NCBI RefSeq assembly: GCF_000383615.1
Contig: NZ_KB911596.1
Span: forward strand, 1-64,000
Length of the DNA: 64,000 nucleotides
Direction of reading: 5' to 3'
From: Streptomyces canus 299MFChir4.1
Lineage (GTDB): Bacteria; Actinomycetota; Actinomycetes; Streptomycetales; Streptomycetaceae
Shown here: positions 34,370 to 43,143 of the stretch, piece by piece
How positions within the stretch are numbered: position 1 is the stretch's first letter
Layout of the letters: each line of letters opens with the position of its first letter
Program-made: the position numbers and the translations under genes
Notes under the pieces: generated by a model
What the model saw: the letters and a program-made list of their open reading frames with translations, nothing else
What the model was told of the DNA's origin: nothing
Database searches by the model: none

Positions 34370-34786
34370 ATGCGCCCCACCACCCTGAGACAGACCGTCC
34401 GCGCCCGCCTGATCACCTCCGGCCACCCGGAACTCCCGGTGCGCCCCACGCTGCGCTACAGCTCCGCCGAGCCGTTCGCCGTGCACATCGACTTCCCCGC
34501 CCAGGTCTCGGCCGACGGCGAGGGCCTGACGTGGATGTTCGGACGGGCGCTGCTGGAGGAGGGACTCGGGACACCGGCCGGGGAGGGGGACGTACGCATA
34601 CGGCCGTACGGATGGGCCCGGACCGTCATCGAGTTCCACTCCCCGCTGGGCCTCGCCGTGATCCGCTTCGGTACGGCCGGCCTCCGCCGCTTCCTGCTGC
34701 GCTCCTACGACGTCGTCGAACCCGGTGCCGAGGACCTGGGCCCGGACCTCGACCACGGCCTCGCCTCACTGCTCGACGAGGTGTGA
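34370..34786 (+). CDS. SsgA-like sporulation/cell-division protein
   Basis: 138-residue SsgA/SsgB-like protein (SALP). The typical core is present: VRPTLRYSSAEPFAVHIDF, then WMFGRALLEEGL and the G-x-GDVRIRP strand. These proteins guide septum and wall assembly in sporulating hyphae. Which SALP it is cannot be told; position does not fit the well-known ssgA or ssgB loci. It is divergent from the ECF gene. Confidence 0.87.
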   Translation: MRPTTLRQTVRARLITSGHPELPVRPTLRYSSAEPFAVHIDFPAQVSADGEGLTWMFGRALLEEGLGTPAGEGDVRIRPYGWARTVIEFHSPLGLAVIRFGTAGLRRFLLRSYDVVEPGAEDLGPDLDHGLASLLDEV

Positions 34787-34793
34787 GACACCC

Positions 34794-35366
34794 TCACAGG
34801 CCCCGTGCGAAGGCGGCGAGTTCGGCGAAGTCCGCTTCCCGGAGCCCGAGTCGGGGGTCGACCCGGTGCAGCAGGGCCGGGCCGTCATGGTGTGCGGCCA
34901 CGAACTGCCGGTCCCTGTCGTCGAGTTCGTCGTCGAGCCAGGCGAAGGGGCGGCCGTCGGCGTGGGTGACGAGGTGGCGGGTCTTCCAGAAGGTGCCGTT
35001 CGGGCCGGGGGTGAGGGTCGTGGGCCAGTCGACGACGGGGAGGGCCGGGAGGCCGAGGACGGGGGCGATGTAGGTGTTCGCCTCCTGGCGCCACGTGGTC
35101 GCCCAGACGAGGTCGTAGCGGTCGGCGAGGGCCAGCAGCGCGGGTCCGTGGTCGGGGTTGAGCCAGACCCGCAGCGGTTTGACGGCGGACGGGGGCAGGC
35201 CGGGGTGCTGGGCGATCCAGCCGTCGGGCTTCATGCGGTGGGTGGTGTAGCCCTCGGGCCGATGCTCGGGCCGGGCGGCATAGGGGTTGAGGGGCCCGTC
35301 GACGTCGAGGTAGAGCAGGGCACGGCCCGTGCCGCCACCGCCACCGCCACCGCCACCGCCGCTCAT
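34794..35366 (-). CDS. HAD-like protein (HAD_SAK type)
   Basis: 190-residue protein with a HAD motif I DVDGPLNP, a W/T motif (VWATTWRQEAN) and an acidic motif WLDDELDDRD. This matches the HAD domain family first seen in RNA-repair proteins (HAD_SAK_2). Phosphatase-type chemistry is likely, substrate unknown. The N-terminus is a run of about ten Gly encoded by a CCACCG repeat, so its length may vary. Its end is 8 bp from the convergent SALP stop. Confidence 0.78.
   Translation of the reverse strand: MSGGGGGGGGGGTGRALLYLDVDGPLNPYAARPEHRPEGYTTHRMKPDGWIAQHPGLPPSAVKPLRVWLNPDHGPALLALADRYDLVWATTWRQEANTYIAPVLGLPALPVVDWPTTLTPGPNGTFWKTRHLVTHADGRPFAWLDDELDDRDRQFVAAHHDGPALLHRVDPRLGLREADFAELAAFARGL
35332..35361. 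repeat. CCACCG hexanucleotide microsatellite in coding sequence
   Basis: Four to five copies of CCACCG encode the poly-Gly start of the HAD-like protein. Length change would be in frame. Confidence 0.8.
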
Positions 35367-35606
35367 GATTCCTCGCGCCGGCGTTGTTCCCGTTCCGTCC
35401 GAGTGAGTGCGTACTTCACGTTGCCGCCTTCTCCCCTCGGTTGCGTGCGTGAGGGAAGACTCGCCCGAACCGTGCCCTTCGCGCCAGCCGTTTCCACGTC
35501 CCGTCTGTGACAGCCCTGTTGCCGGAAGTGTGGGCTCCGCCACAGCCGTACGCCTCCCCTCCTGCTGAACTCTGCGGACGCGGAAACGAGCAGTGAGGGG
35601 GCCGGG

Positions 35607-35987
35607 ATGTCGTCGTTGATTCCGCGTCTGCGCGGTACCGCCACGCTCGCGGGGGCCGGGGCGCTCGCCGTGTACGTGTGGGGGCTGCTGCATCTCGTCG
35701 GCGCGGTCCTGGAGGCGGAGGACGGCGGCACGGGCTCCGCGCCGCTGCCCCCGTGCCGCGGGAACGAGCAGGTCGCCCAGGTCATCGACTACTCGGTCGG
35801 CTACCTCCCCCTCTCCTTCGACTGCGAGACGACGGGCGGCGGCAGCTACACCGCCGACGTGATCCCCGCGTACGTCAATCCGGCCGCCGTGGGCCTCGCC
35901 CTCGCCGCCGTCGGCTGTGCCGTTTCCTCCGCGTATGTGTCGGAACTGCGGCTGCGCGCGGAGGCGCGCGAGGGCGGGGCCGGGTGA
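35607..35987 (+). CDS. Small two-helix membrane protein
   Basis: 126 residues with two membrane segments (about 10-34 and 90-110) and an outside loop with two Cys (PPCRGNEQ and FDCETT) that may form a disulfide. AGGGGG precedes the ATG. No family recognised. Confidence 0.72.
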   Translation: MSSLIPRLRGTATLAGAGALAVYVWGLLHLVGAVLEAEDGGTGSAPLPPCRGNEQVAQVIDYSVGYLPLSFDCETTGGGSYTADVIPAYVNPAAVGLALAAVGCAVSSAYVSELRLRAEAREGGAG

Positions 35988-36000
35988 GCGGGCGGGTGCG

Positions 36001-36435
36001 TCAGGCTGCTCGGGCCAGTTCCGCCTTGCCGAACAACAGGGCGTAGCCGGACGGCAGTTGGGCCAGAACGCGATCGACGAGCTCGTCGCCCACCAGCTCC
36101 GGCAGCACGCTCAGGACCGAGCTGACGTGCCAGCGGGCCGTCGCCGGAGTCGCGCCCTCGATGCGGCCGGCCACCGCGTCCACGAACTCCGGTGCGGCCA
36201 ACGGCCTGGTGAGCGGAATCCGGGAGGCGACAAGCCTGGCGGCCTCCTCGGGCAGGGCCCGGGCGAGGTCGACACGTTCGTCGCCGGTGACATGGCCGCC
36301 GAGGGCGGACAGGACGACGCGGACGACCTGTTCCGCCTCCGCCGCGGTCGGGTACTGCCCGGCATCCCGCACGGCGTCGACGAGGTCGCTCCACCGTGTC
36401 GTTCTGGTCGCTCGTTCCGCGCTGAGTGCGCTCAT
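36001..36435 (-). CDS. DUF2267 protein
   Basis: 144-residue helical protein with the DUF2267 pattern (VVRVVLSALGGHVTGDERVDLARALPEE). Function unknown, often near stress genes in actinobacteria. Lies just downstream of the Hsp20 gene on the same strand (90 bp) and may be co-expressed. Confidence 0.84.
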   Translation of the reverse strand: MSALSAERATRTTRWSDLVDAVRDAGQYPTAAEAEQVVRVVLSALGGHVTGDERVDLARALPEEAARLVASRIPLTRPLAAPEFVDAVAGRIEGATPATARWHVSSVLSVLPELVGDELVDRVLAQLPSGYALLFGKAELARAA

Positions 36436-36525
36436 GTACGGGTCTCCTGGGGGTCGTTGCGCCCCGCGGGCGGTTCGGCCGGCCCGCGGGGCACGACTGC
36501 CTGGTTCGTTCTTCGGCCGCCGCGG

Positions 36526-36951
36526 TCAGCGGCTGATCTCCTTGCGGCCGCTGTCGCCGCCCGAGATCTGGATGCGGCGCGGCTTGGCCTGCTCGGCCAC
36601 CGGGATGCGCAGGGTGAGGACGCCGGCGTCGTACGAGGCGTCGATGCGTTCCGTGTCGAGGGTGTCGCCGAGGAAGAGCTGACGGGTGAAGGAGCCCGTG
36701 GGGCGCTCGGCGACGATCATCTCCGCGCCCTCGGGGGCGGGGCGACGGCGCTCGGCGCGGACGTTCAGGACGTTGCGCTCGACGTCCAGGTCGATCGTCT
36801 CGGGGTCGACACCGGGGAGGTCGAAGTGGACGACGAAGTCGTCACCCGACCGATACGCGTCCATCGCCATCGCGGCGGGACGAGCGTTGGAACCGAATAC
36901 CTGCTGCGTGAGCCGGTCGAACTCACGGAAGGGGTCGGTACGCATGAGCAT
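36526..36951 (-). CDS. Hsp20 small heat-shock protein
   Basis: 141-residue alpha-crystallin-type chaperone. The domain spans about 35-130 with FVVHFDLPGVDPETIDLDVE, and the A-x-x-x-G-V-L motif appears as SYDAGVLTLRIP. It holds unfolding proteins in large oligomers. Start at 36951 has AAGGAGA; Met two codons inside is an alternative. A strong vegetative-type promoter lies upstream. Confidence 0.92.
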   Translation of the reverse strand: MLMRTDPFREFDRLTQQVFGSNARPAAMAMDAYRSGDDFVVHFDLPGVDPETIDLDVERNVLNVRAERRRPAPEGAEMIVAERPTGSFTRQLFLGDTLDTERIDASYDAGVLTLRIPVAEQAKPRRIQISGGDSGRKEISR

Positions 36952-37003
36952 CACGGTCCATCTCCTTTCCACAGACTCTGCGGTGCGATGCCCTACGCCT
37001 TCT

Positions 37004-37033
37004 TATATAGCTCGAAGCCAGGAAACTTGACAA
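37004..37033 (-). promoter_or_regulatory. Hsp20 promoter
   Basis: Reading the minus strand, TTGTCA (37033-37028) and TATATA (37009-37004) are separated by 18 bp. AT-rich -10 hexamers like this are rare in this genome. No HspR-type inverted repeat was seen. Confidence 0.55.
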
Positions 37034-37104
37034 GCTCCGACTCAGGTTCGCCCGTCGGATCCGGTCCGGAGTTAGCCTCGGGGCACATCGACGAGGAGGC
37101 AGAC

Positions 37105-37404
37105 ATGGCGAAGGTTCCCAGCTCGGTGGTCGCGGCGGGCGGCCTCCTCGGCGGGTACGGCGTGGCCCGCTGGACGAGGAAGCGCCAGCTGGGCGGGGCG
37201 GTACTGGCCGTCGCCGGGGCCGCGGCGGCCCAGCAGTGGCGGGCACGGGCCGGCGGGAAGGCGGCCGGGGCACTGACGGCCGCGTACGTGGCCGCCTTCG
37301 CCGGGTCCCACCCACTGGCCAAGAAGGTCGGCGCGTGGCCGGCGGTGTTCGGGGCGGCGGGGGCGGTGGCCCTGGCGTCGTGGGCGGTGGCCGATCGCAA
37401 GTAA
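37105..37404 (+). CDS. Small membrane protein
   Basis: 99-residue, Ala/Gly-rich basic protein with about three hydrophobic helices (SSVVAAGGLLGGYGVA, GAVLAVAGAAAA and the terminal VFGAAGAVALASWAVA). GAGGAGG precedes the ATG. Divergent from Hsp20. Function unknown. Confidence 0.7.
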   Translation: MAKVPSSVVAAGGLLGGYGVARWTRKRQLGGAVLAVAGAAAAQQWRARAGGKAAGALTAAYVAAFAGSHPLAKKVGAWPAVFGAAGAVALASWAVADRK

Positions 37405-37457
37405 GCGGGGCGCCTAACAGGGTGCCTCGCGATGTCGTCGGGCGGGTGCGGGTGCGT

Positions 37458-37490
37458 TGTGGCTGGTCGCGCAGTTCCCCGCGCCCCTGG
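37458..37490. repeat. Dispersed repeat, left arm
   Basis: TGTGGCTGGTCGCGCAGTTC and onward is the same family as at 5028. Its last 22 bases (37469-37490) are perfectly complementary to 37759-37780, 268 bases away. The 37405-37851 stretch has no gene. Confidence 0.65.
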
Positions 37491-37758
37491 GTAAGTGCAG
37501 TCACGCCGACCAGGACGGGACCGTTCGACACCTTCCCCCGCCACGACCGCGCGCCACGACGGGCCGGTAGCCGCGTACGGCGGCAAGGGGACGGGGTGGG
37601 GGGTGTCCGCCCGCAGCGGCCGGCGTCCGTCACCGAGCACAGCTAAAGCAGCAGAACCGCCGGACCGAGGACGGATACCCCCCACCCCGGCCCCGACCCC
37701 AACCACACCGCACGCGCTACACAAGCCCCCACCGAGGCCGCAGCTGCGCCGCAGGCAT

Positions 37759-37780
37759 CCAGGGGCGCGGGGAACTGCGC
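37759..37780. repeat. Dispersed repeat, inverted right arm
   Basis: CCAGGGGCGCGGGGAACTGC and the next two bases are the perfect inverted complement of 37469-37490. Confidence 0.65.
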
Positions 37781-37801
37781 AAAAACGCCCGCCCCCACCG
37801 A

Positions 37802-37847
37802 ACCCGCACCCAAACCCGCACCCAAACCCAAACCCGCACCCGCACCC
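37802..37847. repeat. Minisatellite of ACCCGCACCCAA type
   Basis: Imperfect tandem copies of a 6/12-base C/A-rich unit lie directly before the end of the MFS gene at 37852. Confidence 0.7.
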
Positions 37848-37851
37848 CACA

Positions 37852-39303
37852 TCACGTAGCCGTCAGCGGCTTAGCGATGTCCTCCAGCGACCGCCCCTCC
37901 GCCCGCACAGCCAAGAACGCCGCCACCAACCCCGCCGCACACATCAACCCCGCCCCGATCTGGAACGCCAGCACCGTGTCCCCGACCTGCCCCGTACTCG
38001 TCAGGTCGGCGAACAGCAGCGGTCCGCTGATGCCGCCCGCCGCCGTACCCAGCGCGTAGAAGAACGCGATCGACATGGCCCGCGTCTCCATCGGGAACAC
38101 CTCGGACACCGTGAGGTAGGCACTCGACGCCCCCGCCGACGCGAAGAACAGCACCGCACACCAGCACGCCGTCAACGTGGCCGCACTCAGCGAGCCCCGG
38201 TCGAACAGCCACGCCGTCCCGAACAGCAGCAGCCCCGACAGCAGATACGTGGACGAGATCATCACCCGCCGCCCCACCGTGTCGAACAGCTTCCCCAGCA
38301 GCAGCGGCCCGCAGAAGTTGCCGATCGCGATGACCGCGAAGTAGTACCCGGTGTCCCCCGTCGGCACGTCGAAGAAGGTCGTGAGGATCGCCCCGAAGCC
38401 GAACGTGATCGCGTTGTAGAGGAAGGCCTGGCCGATGAACAGGGAGAACCCCAGCACCGACCGGCGCCGGTAGTCCGAGAACACCGTCCGAGCGATCTCC
38501 ACGAACGTCACGCTCCGCCGCTGACGGATCGTGAGCTCGCCTTCGGGCCGCGGCAGATCGGCCCCCCGCTCCGCCTCCACCCGCTCCTCGATCGACGAGA
38601 CGATCCGCTCGGCCTCCTCGTCCCGCCCGTGGATCAGCAGCCACCGCGGACTCTCCGGCACATGCCGCCGCACCAGCAGAATCACGAACGCCAGCACCGC
38701 CCCCAGCGCGAACGTCAGCCGCCACCCCACGTCCTTCGCGAAGAAGTCCGTGTTCAGCGCGACGATCGACAGCAGGGAGCCGCCCACCGCCCCCAGCCAG
38801 AAACTCCCGTTGATCATCAGGTCGACCCGGCCCCGGTACTGCGCCGGGATCAGCTCGTCGATCGCGGAGTTGATCGCCGCGTACTCCCCGCCGATCCCGA
38901 ACCCGGTCAGAAAGCGGAACGCGAAGAACCACCACGACTCGAAGGACACCGCCGTCAGCGCCGTGGCCGCCAGATACACCGCCAGCGTGATCATGAACAG
39001 CTTCTTGCGGCCCCACTTGTCCGTCAGCCGCCCCCAGAACAGCGCCCCCACGCACGCCCCCGCCACGTACAGCGCCGCCGCGATGCCGGTGACCTGCCCG
39101 GAGGTGATCGACAGGCCGCTTCCCGGTTCCGACAGCCGGCTCGCGATGTTGCCGACGACCGTGACCTCCAGGCCGTCGAGGATCCACACGGTGCCGAGTC
39201 CGATGACGATCGTCCAGTGCCAGCGTGACCAAGGAAGCCGGTCGAGTCTGGCGGGGATGTTGGTCGTCACGGTGCGGCCGGTATCTGCGTGGGCGGTGGT
39301 CAC
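37852..39303 (-). CDS. MFS transporter, sugar/acid-type symporter
   Basis: 483-residue carrier with 12 predicted helices. It has the loop motif GRLTDKWGRKKLF after helix 2, RFLTGFGIGGEYAAINSAIDELIPAQYRGR in the helix 4-5 region, PESPRWLL after helix 6, and a late GRR motif. These are marks of the sugar porter/AAHS-like symporters, so uptake of a small organic acid or sugar is likely. No catabolic neighbours reveal the substrate. Confidence 0.88.
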   Translation of the reverse strand: MTTAHADTGRTVTTNIPARLDRLPWSRWHWTIVIGLGTVWILDGLEVTVVGNIASRLSEPGSGLSITSGQVTGIAAALYVAGACVGALFWGRLTDKWGRKKLFMITLAVYLAATALTAVSFESWWFFAFRFLTGFGIGGEYAAINSAIDELIPAQYRGRVDLMINGSFWLGAVGGSLLSIVALNTDFFAKDVGWRLTFALGAVLAFVILLVRRHVPESPRWLLIHGRDEEAERIVSSIEERVEAERGADLPRPEGELTIRQRRSVTFVEIARTVFSDYRRRSVLGFSLFIGQAFLYNAITFGFGAILTTFFDVPTGDTGYYFAVIAIGNFCGPLLLGKLFDTVGRRVMISSTYLLSGLLLFGTAWLFDRGSLSAATLTACWCAVLFFASAGASSAYLTVSEVFPMETRAMSIAFFYALGTAAGGISGPLLFADLTSTGQVGDTVLAFQIGAGLMCAAGLVAAFLAVRAEGRSLEDIAKPLTAT

Positions 39304-39378
39304 GGACGGGCTCCCTCCTCGTCGAGTCGTCGAGCGATCCTCGAACGAACCCCACCCGGGTGCCCCCCACCTCCCCGG

Positions 39379-40755
39379 CTACGCCCCCAGCGCCCGCGAC
39401 ACCGTGTAGATCAACAATCCGACGAGCGATCCGACCACCGTGCCGTTGATCCGGATGAACTGCAGGTCGCGGCCGATGTGCGCCTCGATCTTCCTGGTGG
39501 TGTGCTCGGCGTCCCAGCCGGCCACCGTGTCCGTGATCAGGGAGGTGATCTCCCGCCGGTAGGTGGTGACCACGTAGACCGCGGCTCCCTCCACCCAGCG
39601 GTCGACCTTCGCCTGCACCTTCGGGTCGACGGCCATCCGCGCGCCCAGCGACAGCAGCGACGCCCTGACCCGCAGCCGCAGCTCGCTGCGCTCGTCCTCG
39701 GCGGCGGAGACGATCATCGAGCGTACGGCGGTCCAGGCGGACGCGATCAGGTCCTGCACCTCGCCGCGCCCCAGCACCTCGCCCTTGAGCCGCTCGACCC
39801 GCGCGCGGGTGTCGGTGTCGGACTGGAGGTCGGAGGCGAAGTCCGTCAGGAACCGGTCAAGGGCGCCGCGCGCCGGATGGGACGGCATGTCCCGCATCTC
39901 GGTCACGAACCGCAGCAACTCCTTGTAGACCCGCTCGCCGACCTTCTTGTCGACGAACCGCGGGGTCCAGCCGGGCGCGCCCCCCTGCACCGCGTCCATG
40001 ACCTGCTCGTCATGGAGCACGAGCCAGTCGTGGGCGCGGGCCACGACCAGGTCGACGACCCGCCGGTGCCCGCCGTCGGCGACGACCTTGTCCAGCATCT
40101 TCCCGATGCCGGGCGCGATCTCCTGGGCGTCGGCCCGCCGGGTGATCGCCTCGCCGACCACGGCCTGGACGTCGGAGTCCCGCAGCACGGTCAGGGCGCC
40201 CCTGAGCGCGGCCGACAGCTCCGCCGTGACCCGGTCGGCGTGCTCGGGATCGGCCAGCCAGGCGCCCAGCCGGCTGCCGATCCCCACGGCCCGCAGCCGC
40301 TGTCGTACGACGTCCTCCGAGAGGAAGTTCTCGCCGACGAACTCGCCGAGCGACACCCCCAGCTGGTCCTTCTTGGTGGGGATGATCGCGGTGTGCGGGA
40401 TGGGCAGGCCGAGGGGGTGGCGGAAGAGGGCGGTGACCGCGAACCAGTCGGCCATCGCGCCGACCATGCCGGCCTCGGCGGCCGCGGCGACATAGCCGGC
40501 CCAGGGACCGGCCCCGGAGTTGTCCGCCCACTTGGCGAGGACGTACACCACGGCCACGAACAGCAGCAGCCCGGTCGCGGTGAGCTTCATGCGCCGCACG
40601 CCGCGCTGTTTCTCCAGGTCGGCCTCGCTGAAGGTGTTCATCGCTCGTACGGGCGAGGCGGGGGCGGCGCGGCTCGTGGACGTCACGGCCCTCTCGCTCC
40701 GGACTTGCGGCTCCACGTCGGCCGGTGCCGTTTCCTCAGGTTTCGTGCGTTCCAT
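39379..40755 (-). CDS. DUF445 membrane protein
   Basis: 458-residue protein with an N-terminal membrane helix and one at the very C-terminus (VGSLVGLLIYTVSRALGA); between lies a long helical cytoplasmic or periplasmic part. GAMADWFAVTALFRHPLGLPIPHTAIIP is the DUF445 signature. Function unknown. Start is uncertain: ATG 40755 has GGTGGAG very close; GTG 40764 is possible. Confidence 0.85.
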   Translation of the reverse strand: MERTKPEETAPADVEPQVRSERAVTSTSRAAPASPVRAMNTFSEADLEKQRGVRRMKLTATGLLLFVAVVYVLAKWADNSGAGPWAGYVAAAAEAGMVGAMADWFAVTALFRHPLGLPIPHTAIIPTKKDQLGVSLGEFVGENFLSEDVVRQRLRAVGIGSRLGAWLADPEHADRVTAELSAALRGALTVLRDSDVQAVVGEAITRRADAQEIAPGIGKMLDKVVADGGHRRVVDLVVARAHDWLVLHDEQVMDAVQGGAPGWTPRFVDKKVGERVYKELLRFVTEMRDMPSHPARGALDRFLTDFASDLQSDTDTRARVERLKGEVLGRGEVQDLIASAWTAVRSMIVSAAEDERSELRLRVRASLLSLGARMAVDPKVQAKVDRWVEGAAVYVVTTYRREITSLITDTVAGWDAEHTTRKIEAHIGRDLQFIRINGTVVGSLVGLLIYTVSRALGA

Positions 40756-40949
40756 CCGCTCCACCCGTTCGGTGATCCCTCACACATTGTCCCTTCCTGA
40801 CCGACTCCCGGAACAGAACAAGAGTTCCCGGTGTCGATCCGGACGAGGGAACCGGAGGGGTCTCGTCACGTCTCCTCGGGTTCATGCCCCATCATGGGTT
40901 CATCAGATCGGAGCCTCGGGCTCCCATCGCCCTAGGAGAACAGCACCAC

Positions 40950-42284
40950 ATGACTCGGCGTCATGGTTACGCCCTGCTCGCCTCGATCGTCGCTCTGATC
41001 GTGGCCCTGTCCACCGCCCTCTACGTCTCAGTGGCGGCCGGCACCGGCACCGCGGACCGGACCTCGCTGTCCGGTTCCGGGCCCGTACGCCCCTCCGCCG
41101 CTCCAGCCTCCGCCGGAGTCTGGGTCGCCACCTGGTCCGCCTCCCCGGTCGGCGCCGAACCCGGCACCGGGACCGAGGGCATGACCGGCCGCTCCGTCCG
41201 CAACGTCGTCCACGCCGGCGTCGGCGGTACGAGTGCCCGTATCACGCTGTCCAATCTCTACGGCCGGACCGCGCTGACCATCACGCACGCGTCCCTCGCC
41301 CTCGCTTCCGGTCCGGGGACCCCCTCGGCGCAGGCGGGCACCACGCGGCGGCTGACGTTCGCCGGCAGCACCACGGTCGTCGTCGCGGCGGGCGGGCAGG
41401 TGCTCAGCGACGCCGTCGCCCTGGCCGTCCCGGCGGGCGCCGACGTCCTCGTCACCACCTACTCCCCCACCCTGTCCGGCCCGGTCACCTACCACCCGAC
41501 GGCACGGCAGACCTCGTACGCCGGCCCCGGCGACCTCACCGCCGACGAGACCGGCACGGGGTACACCGAGCAGGTCGACCACTGGCGGTATCTCACCGCG
41601 CTGGACGTGCTCAGCGACGAGGCCGACGGCACGGTGGTCGCCTTCGGCGACTCGCTGACCGACGGCAAGAACTCCACCGCGAACGCGAACGCCCGCTGGC
41701 CGGACTTCCTGAACCGGCGCCTGCGCACCGCGCTCGCCACCGGCCGGGACCTGCCCCGCTACAGCGTCGTCAACGAGGGGATCGGCGGCAACCGGGTCCT
41801 CGCGGACGCCAAGGGCCGCCCCCTGGAGAACCAGGCCGGCATCCGCCGCTTCCGGCGGGACGTGCTCGACCGCCCCAACGTCAGGATCGTGGTCATCGAC
41901 CTCGGCATCAACGACATCCTGCGCACGCCGGGCACCGTCGATCCCCAGAAGCTCCTCACCGGCCTGCGCGACCTGGTCCGCCAGGCGCACGCGCACGGCA
42001 TCAAGGTCGTCGGCGCGACCCTCATGCCCGTAGGCAAGCGCACCACCTGGACCGAGGCCCGCGAGGGCGTCCGCCAGACCGTCAACGCGGAGATCCGTGC
42101 GGGCAGGGTCTACGACGCGGTGATCGACTTCGACAAGGCACTGAGGGATCCCTACGACCCCCGCAGCCTCCGCGCGATGTACGACTCGGGGGACCGGCTC
42201 CACCCCAACGACAAGGGGTACGAGCGGATGGCGGACGCGTTCGACCTGCGGTTCCTGAAGGGGTCGACGGCGGCACGCTTGTGA
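40950..42284 (+). CDS. Secreted SGNH/GDSL hydrolase
   Basis: 444-residue exported or membrane-tethered esterase. The N-terminal hydrophobic segment spans about 8-30. A beta-rich region of about 170 residues precedes the SGNH domain: GDSL-type block FGDSLTDG (Ser nucleophile), GGNRVL for Gly, GINDIL for Asn and RLHPNDKGY for Asp/His. Likely deacylates a polysaccharide or lipid. TAGGAGA precedes the ATG. Confidence 0.9.
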   Translation: MTRRHGYALLASIVALIVALSTALYVSVAAGTGTADRTSLSGSGPVRPSAAPASAGVWVATWSASPVGAEPGTGTEGMTGRSVRNVVHAGVGGTSARITLSNLYGRTALTITHASLALASGPGTPSAQAGTTRRLTFAGSTTVVVAAGGQVLSDAVALAVPAGADVLVTTYSPTLSGPVTYHPTARQTSYAGPGDLTADETGTGYTEQVDHWRYLTALDVLSDEADGTVVAFGDSLTDGKNSTANANARWPDFLNRRLRTALATGRDLPRYSVVNEGIGGNRVLADAKGRPLENQAGIRRFRRDVLDRPNVRIVVIDLGINDILRTPGTVDPQKLLTGLRDLVRQAHAHGIKVVGATLMPVGKRTTWTEAREGVRQTVNAEIRAGRVYDAVIDFDKALRDPYDPRSLRAMYDSGDRLHPNDKGYERMADAFDLRFLKGSTAARL

Positions 42285-42299
42285 GCGCGGGCCGGTGGG

Positions 42300-42379
42300 G
42301 GCTGTCGCGCAGTTCCCCGCGCCCCTGAAGGGGCGATCAGGTGAGGGCTTTTAGGGGCGCGGGGAACTGCGCGACAGCC
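42300..42379. terminator. 27-bp inverted dispersed repeat, bidirectional terminator
   Basis: Arms 42300-42326 and 42353-42379 are perfect inverted copies of the repeat unit CGCGCAGTTCCCCGCGCCCC, with a 26-base loop. It sits between two convergent genes. Very stable hairpin. Confidence 0.75.
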
Positions 42380-42408
42380 ACAACGGTCGTGCACCCGCCC
42401 CCGACCGC

Positions 42409-43116
42409 TCAGCGATCCCCCCGCCGGAGCTCCCGCGCAGCGGATCGGCGCTCCAGCCGCTCCTGCCGCCGCTCCTCCCGCAGCCGCTGCCGGTCGGCCT
42501 TCCTGAGCTTGCGCTCGACCCCGACACCGCCCCAGAACGCGAACCCGGTCACGACCACCCGCGGAGCACCCGGCTCCCCCGGCACACCCTCCTCGCGGTG
42601 GTCGAAGCCGCCCATGATCCCGATCCCGCGCACCACGACCTCGACCCCCGGCGGCACGATCACCTGCATCCCGCCCATGATCGCGACACAGTTGATCTCG
42701 ACCTCGCCGGCGGCGAAGTTCGCGTCCCGCAGGTCGAGCTCCCCGCCGCCCCAGAAGGCGAAGCAGTTGAACCGCCGGGGCACCGTCCAGCGCCCCCTGC
42801 GCTGGAACCCGGACATCACGGCGACGGCCCACGTCGAGGAGCCCTCGCCGCCGACGATCCGGGATGCCCAACTCCCGTCCTGCTCGGGCCGCTTCTGCAT
42901 GTCGACCTTGGGAACGGCCACCTGGCCGACCGGCAGGTCCCGGGTGATCGGCGCGAGTTCGCCGTACGTCCGCGCCTGATAGGTGGCGTCCAGCCGCTCC
43001 TCGAACTCCTCCATGTCGAGACGTCCCTCCGCGAGGGCGTCCCGCAGGACCTCGGCGACTCGCTCACGATCGGCGTCGGCAGCCCGGAGTTCCGGGAGTT
43101 CGTCGGTCATACGCAT
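42409..43116 (-). CDS. DUF1707 and LiaF-type protein
   Basis: 235-residue soluble protein. The N-terminus is DUF1707 (LRAADADRERVAEVLRDALAEGRL, then EERLDATYQARTYGEL). The middle and C-terminus hold LiaF-type beta repeats (FAFWGGGELDLRDANF, IMGGMQVIVPPGVEV, FAFWGGVGV). Such proteins are linked to envelope-stress sensing. C-terminal end is Arg-rich. Confidence 0.85.
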   Translation of the reverse strand: MRMTDELPELRAADADRERVAEVLRDALAEGRLDMEEFEERLDATYQARTYGELAPITRDLPVGQVAVPKVDMQKRPEQDGSWASRIVGGEGSSTWAVAVMSGFQRRGRWTVPRRFNCFAFWGGGELDLRDANFAAGEVEINCVAIMGGMQVIVPPGVEVVVRGIGIMGGFDHREEGVPGEPGAPRVVVTGFAFWGGVGVERKLRKADRQRLREERRQERLERRSAARELRRGDR

Positions 43117-43143
43117 CAGCCTACGAGCTACCTCACCCCACGG

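Noticed and set aside
37469..37780. Composite transposon or IS element
   Set aside because: Inverted arms only; no transposase frame and no target duplication seen.
37802..37847. CRISPR array
   Set aside because: Short irregular C/A-rich copies without spacers.
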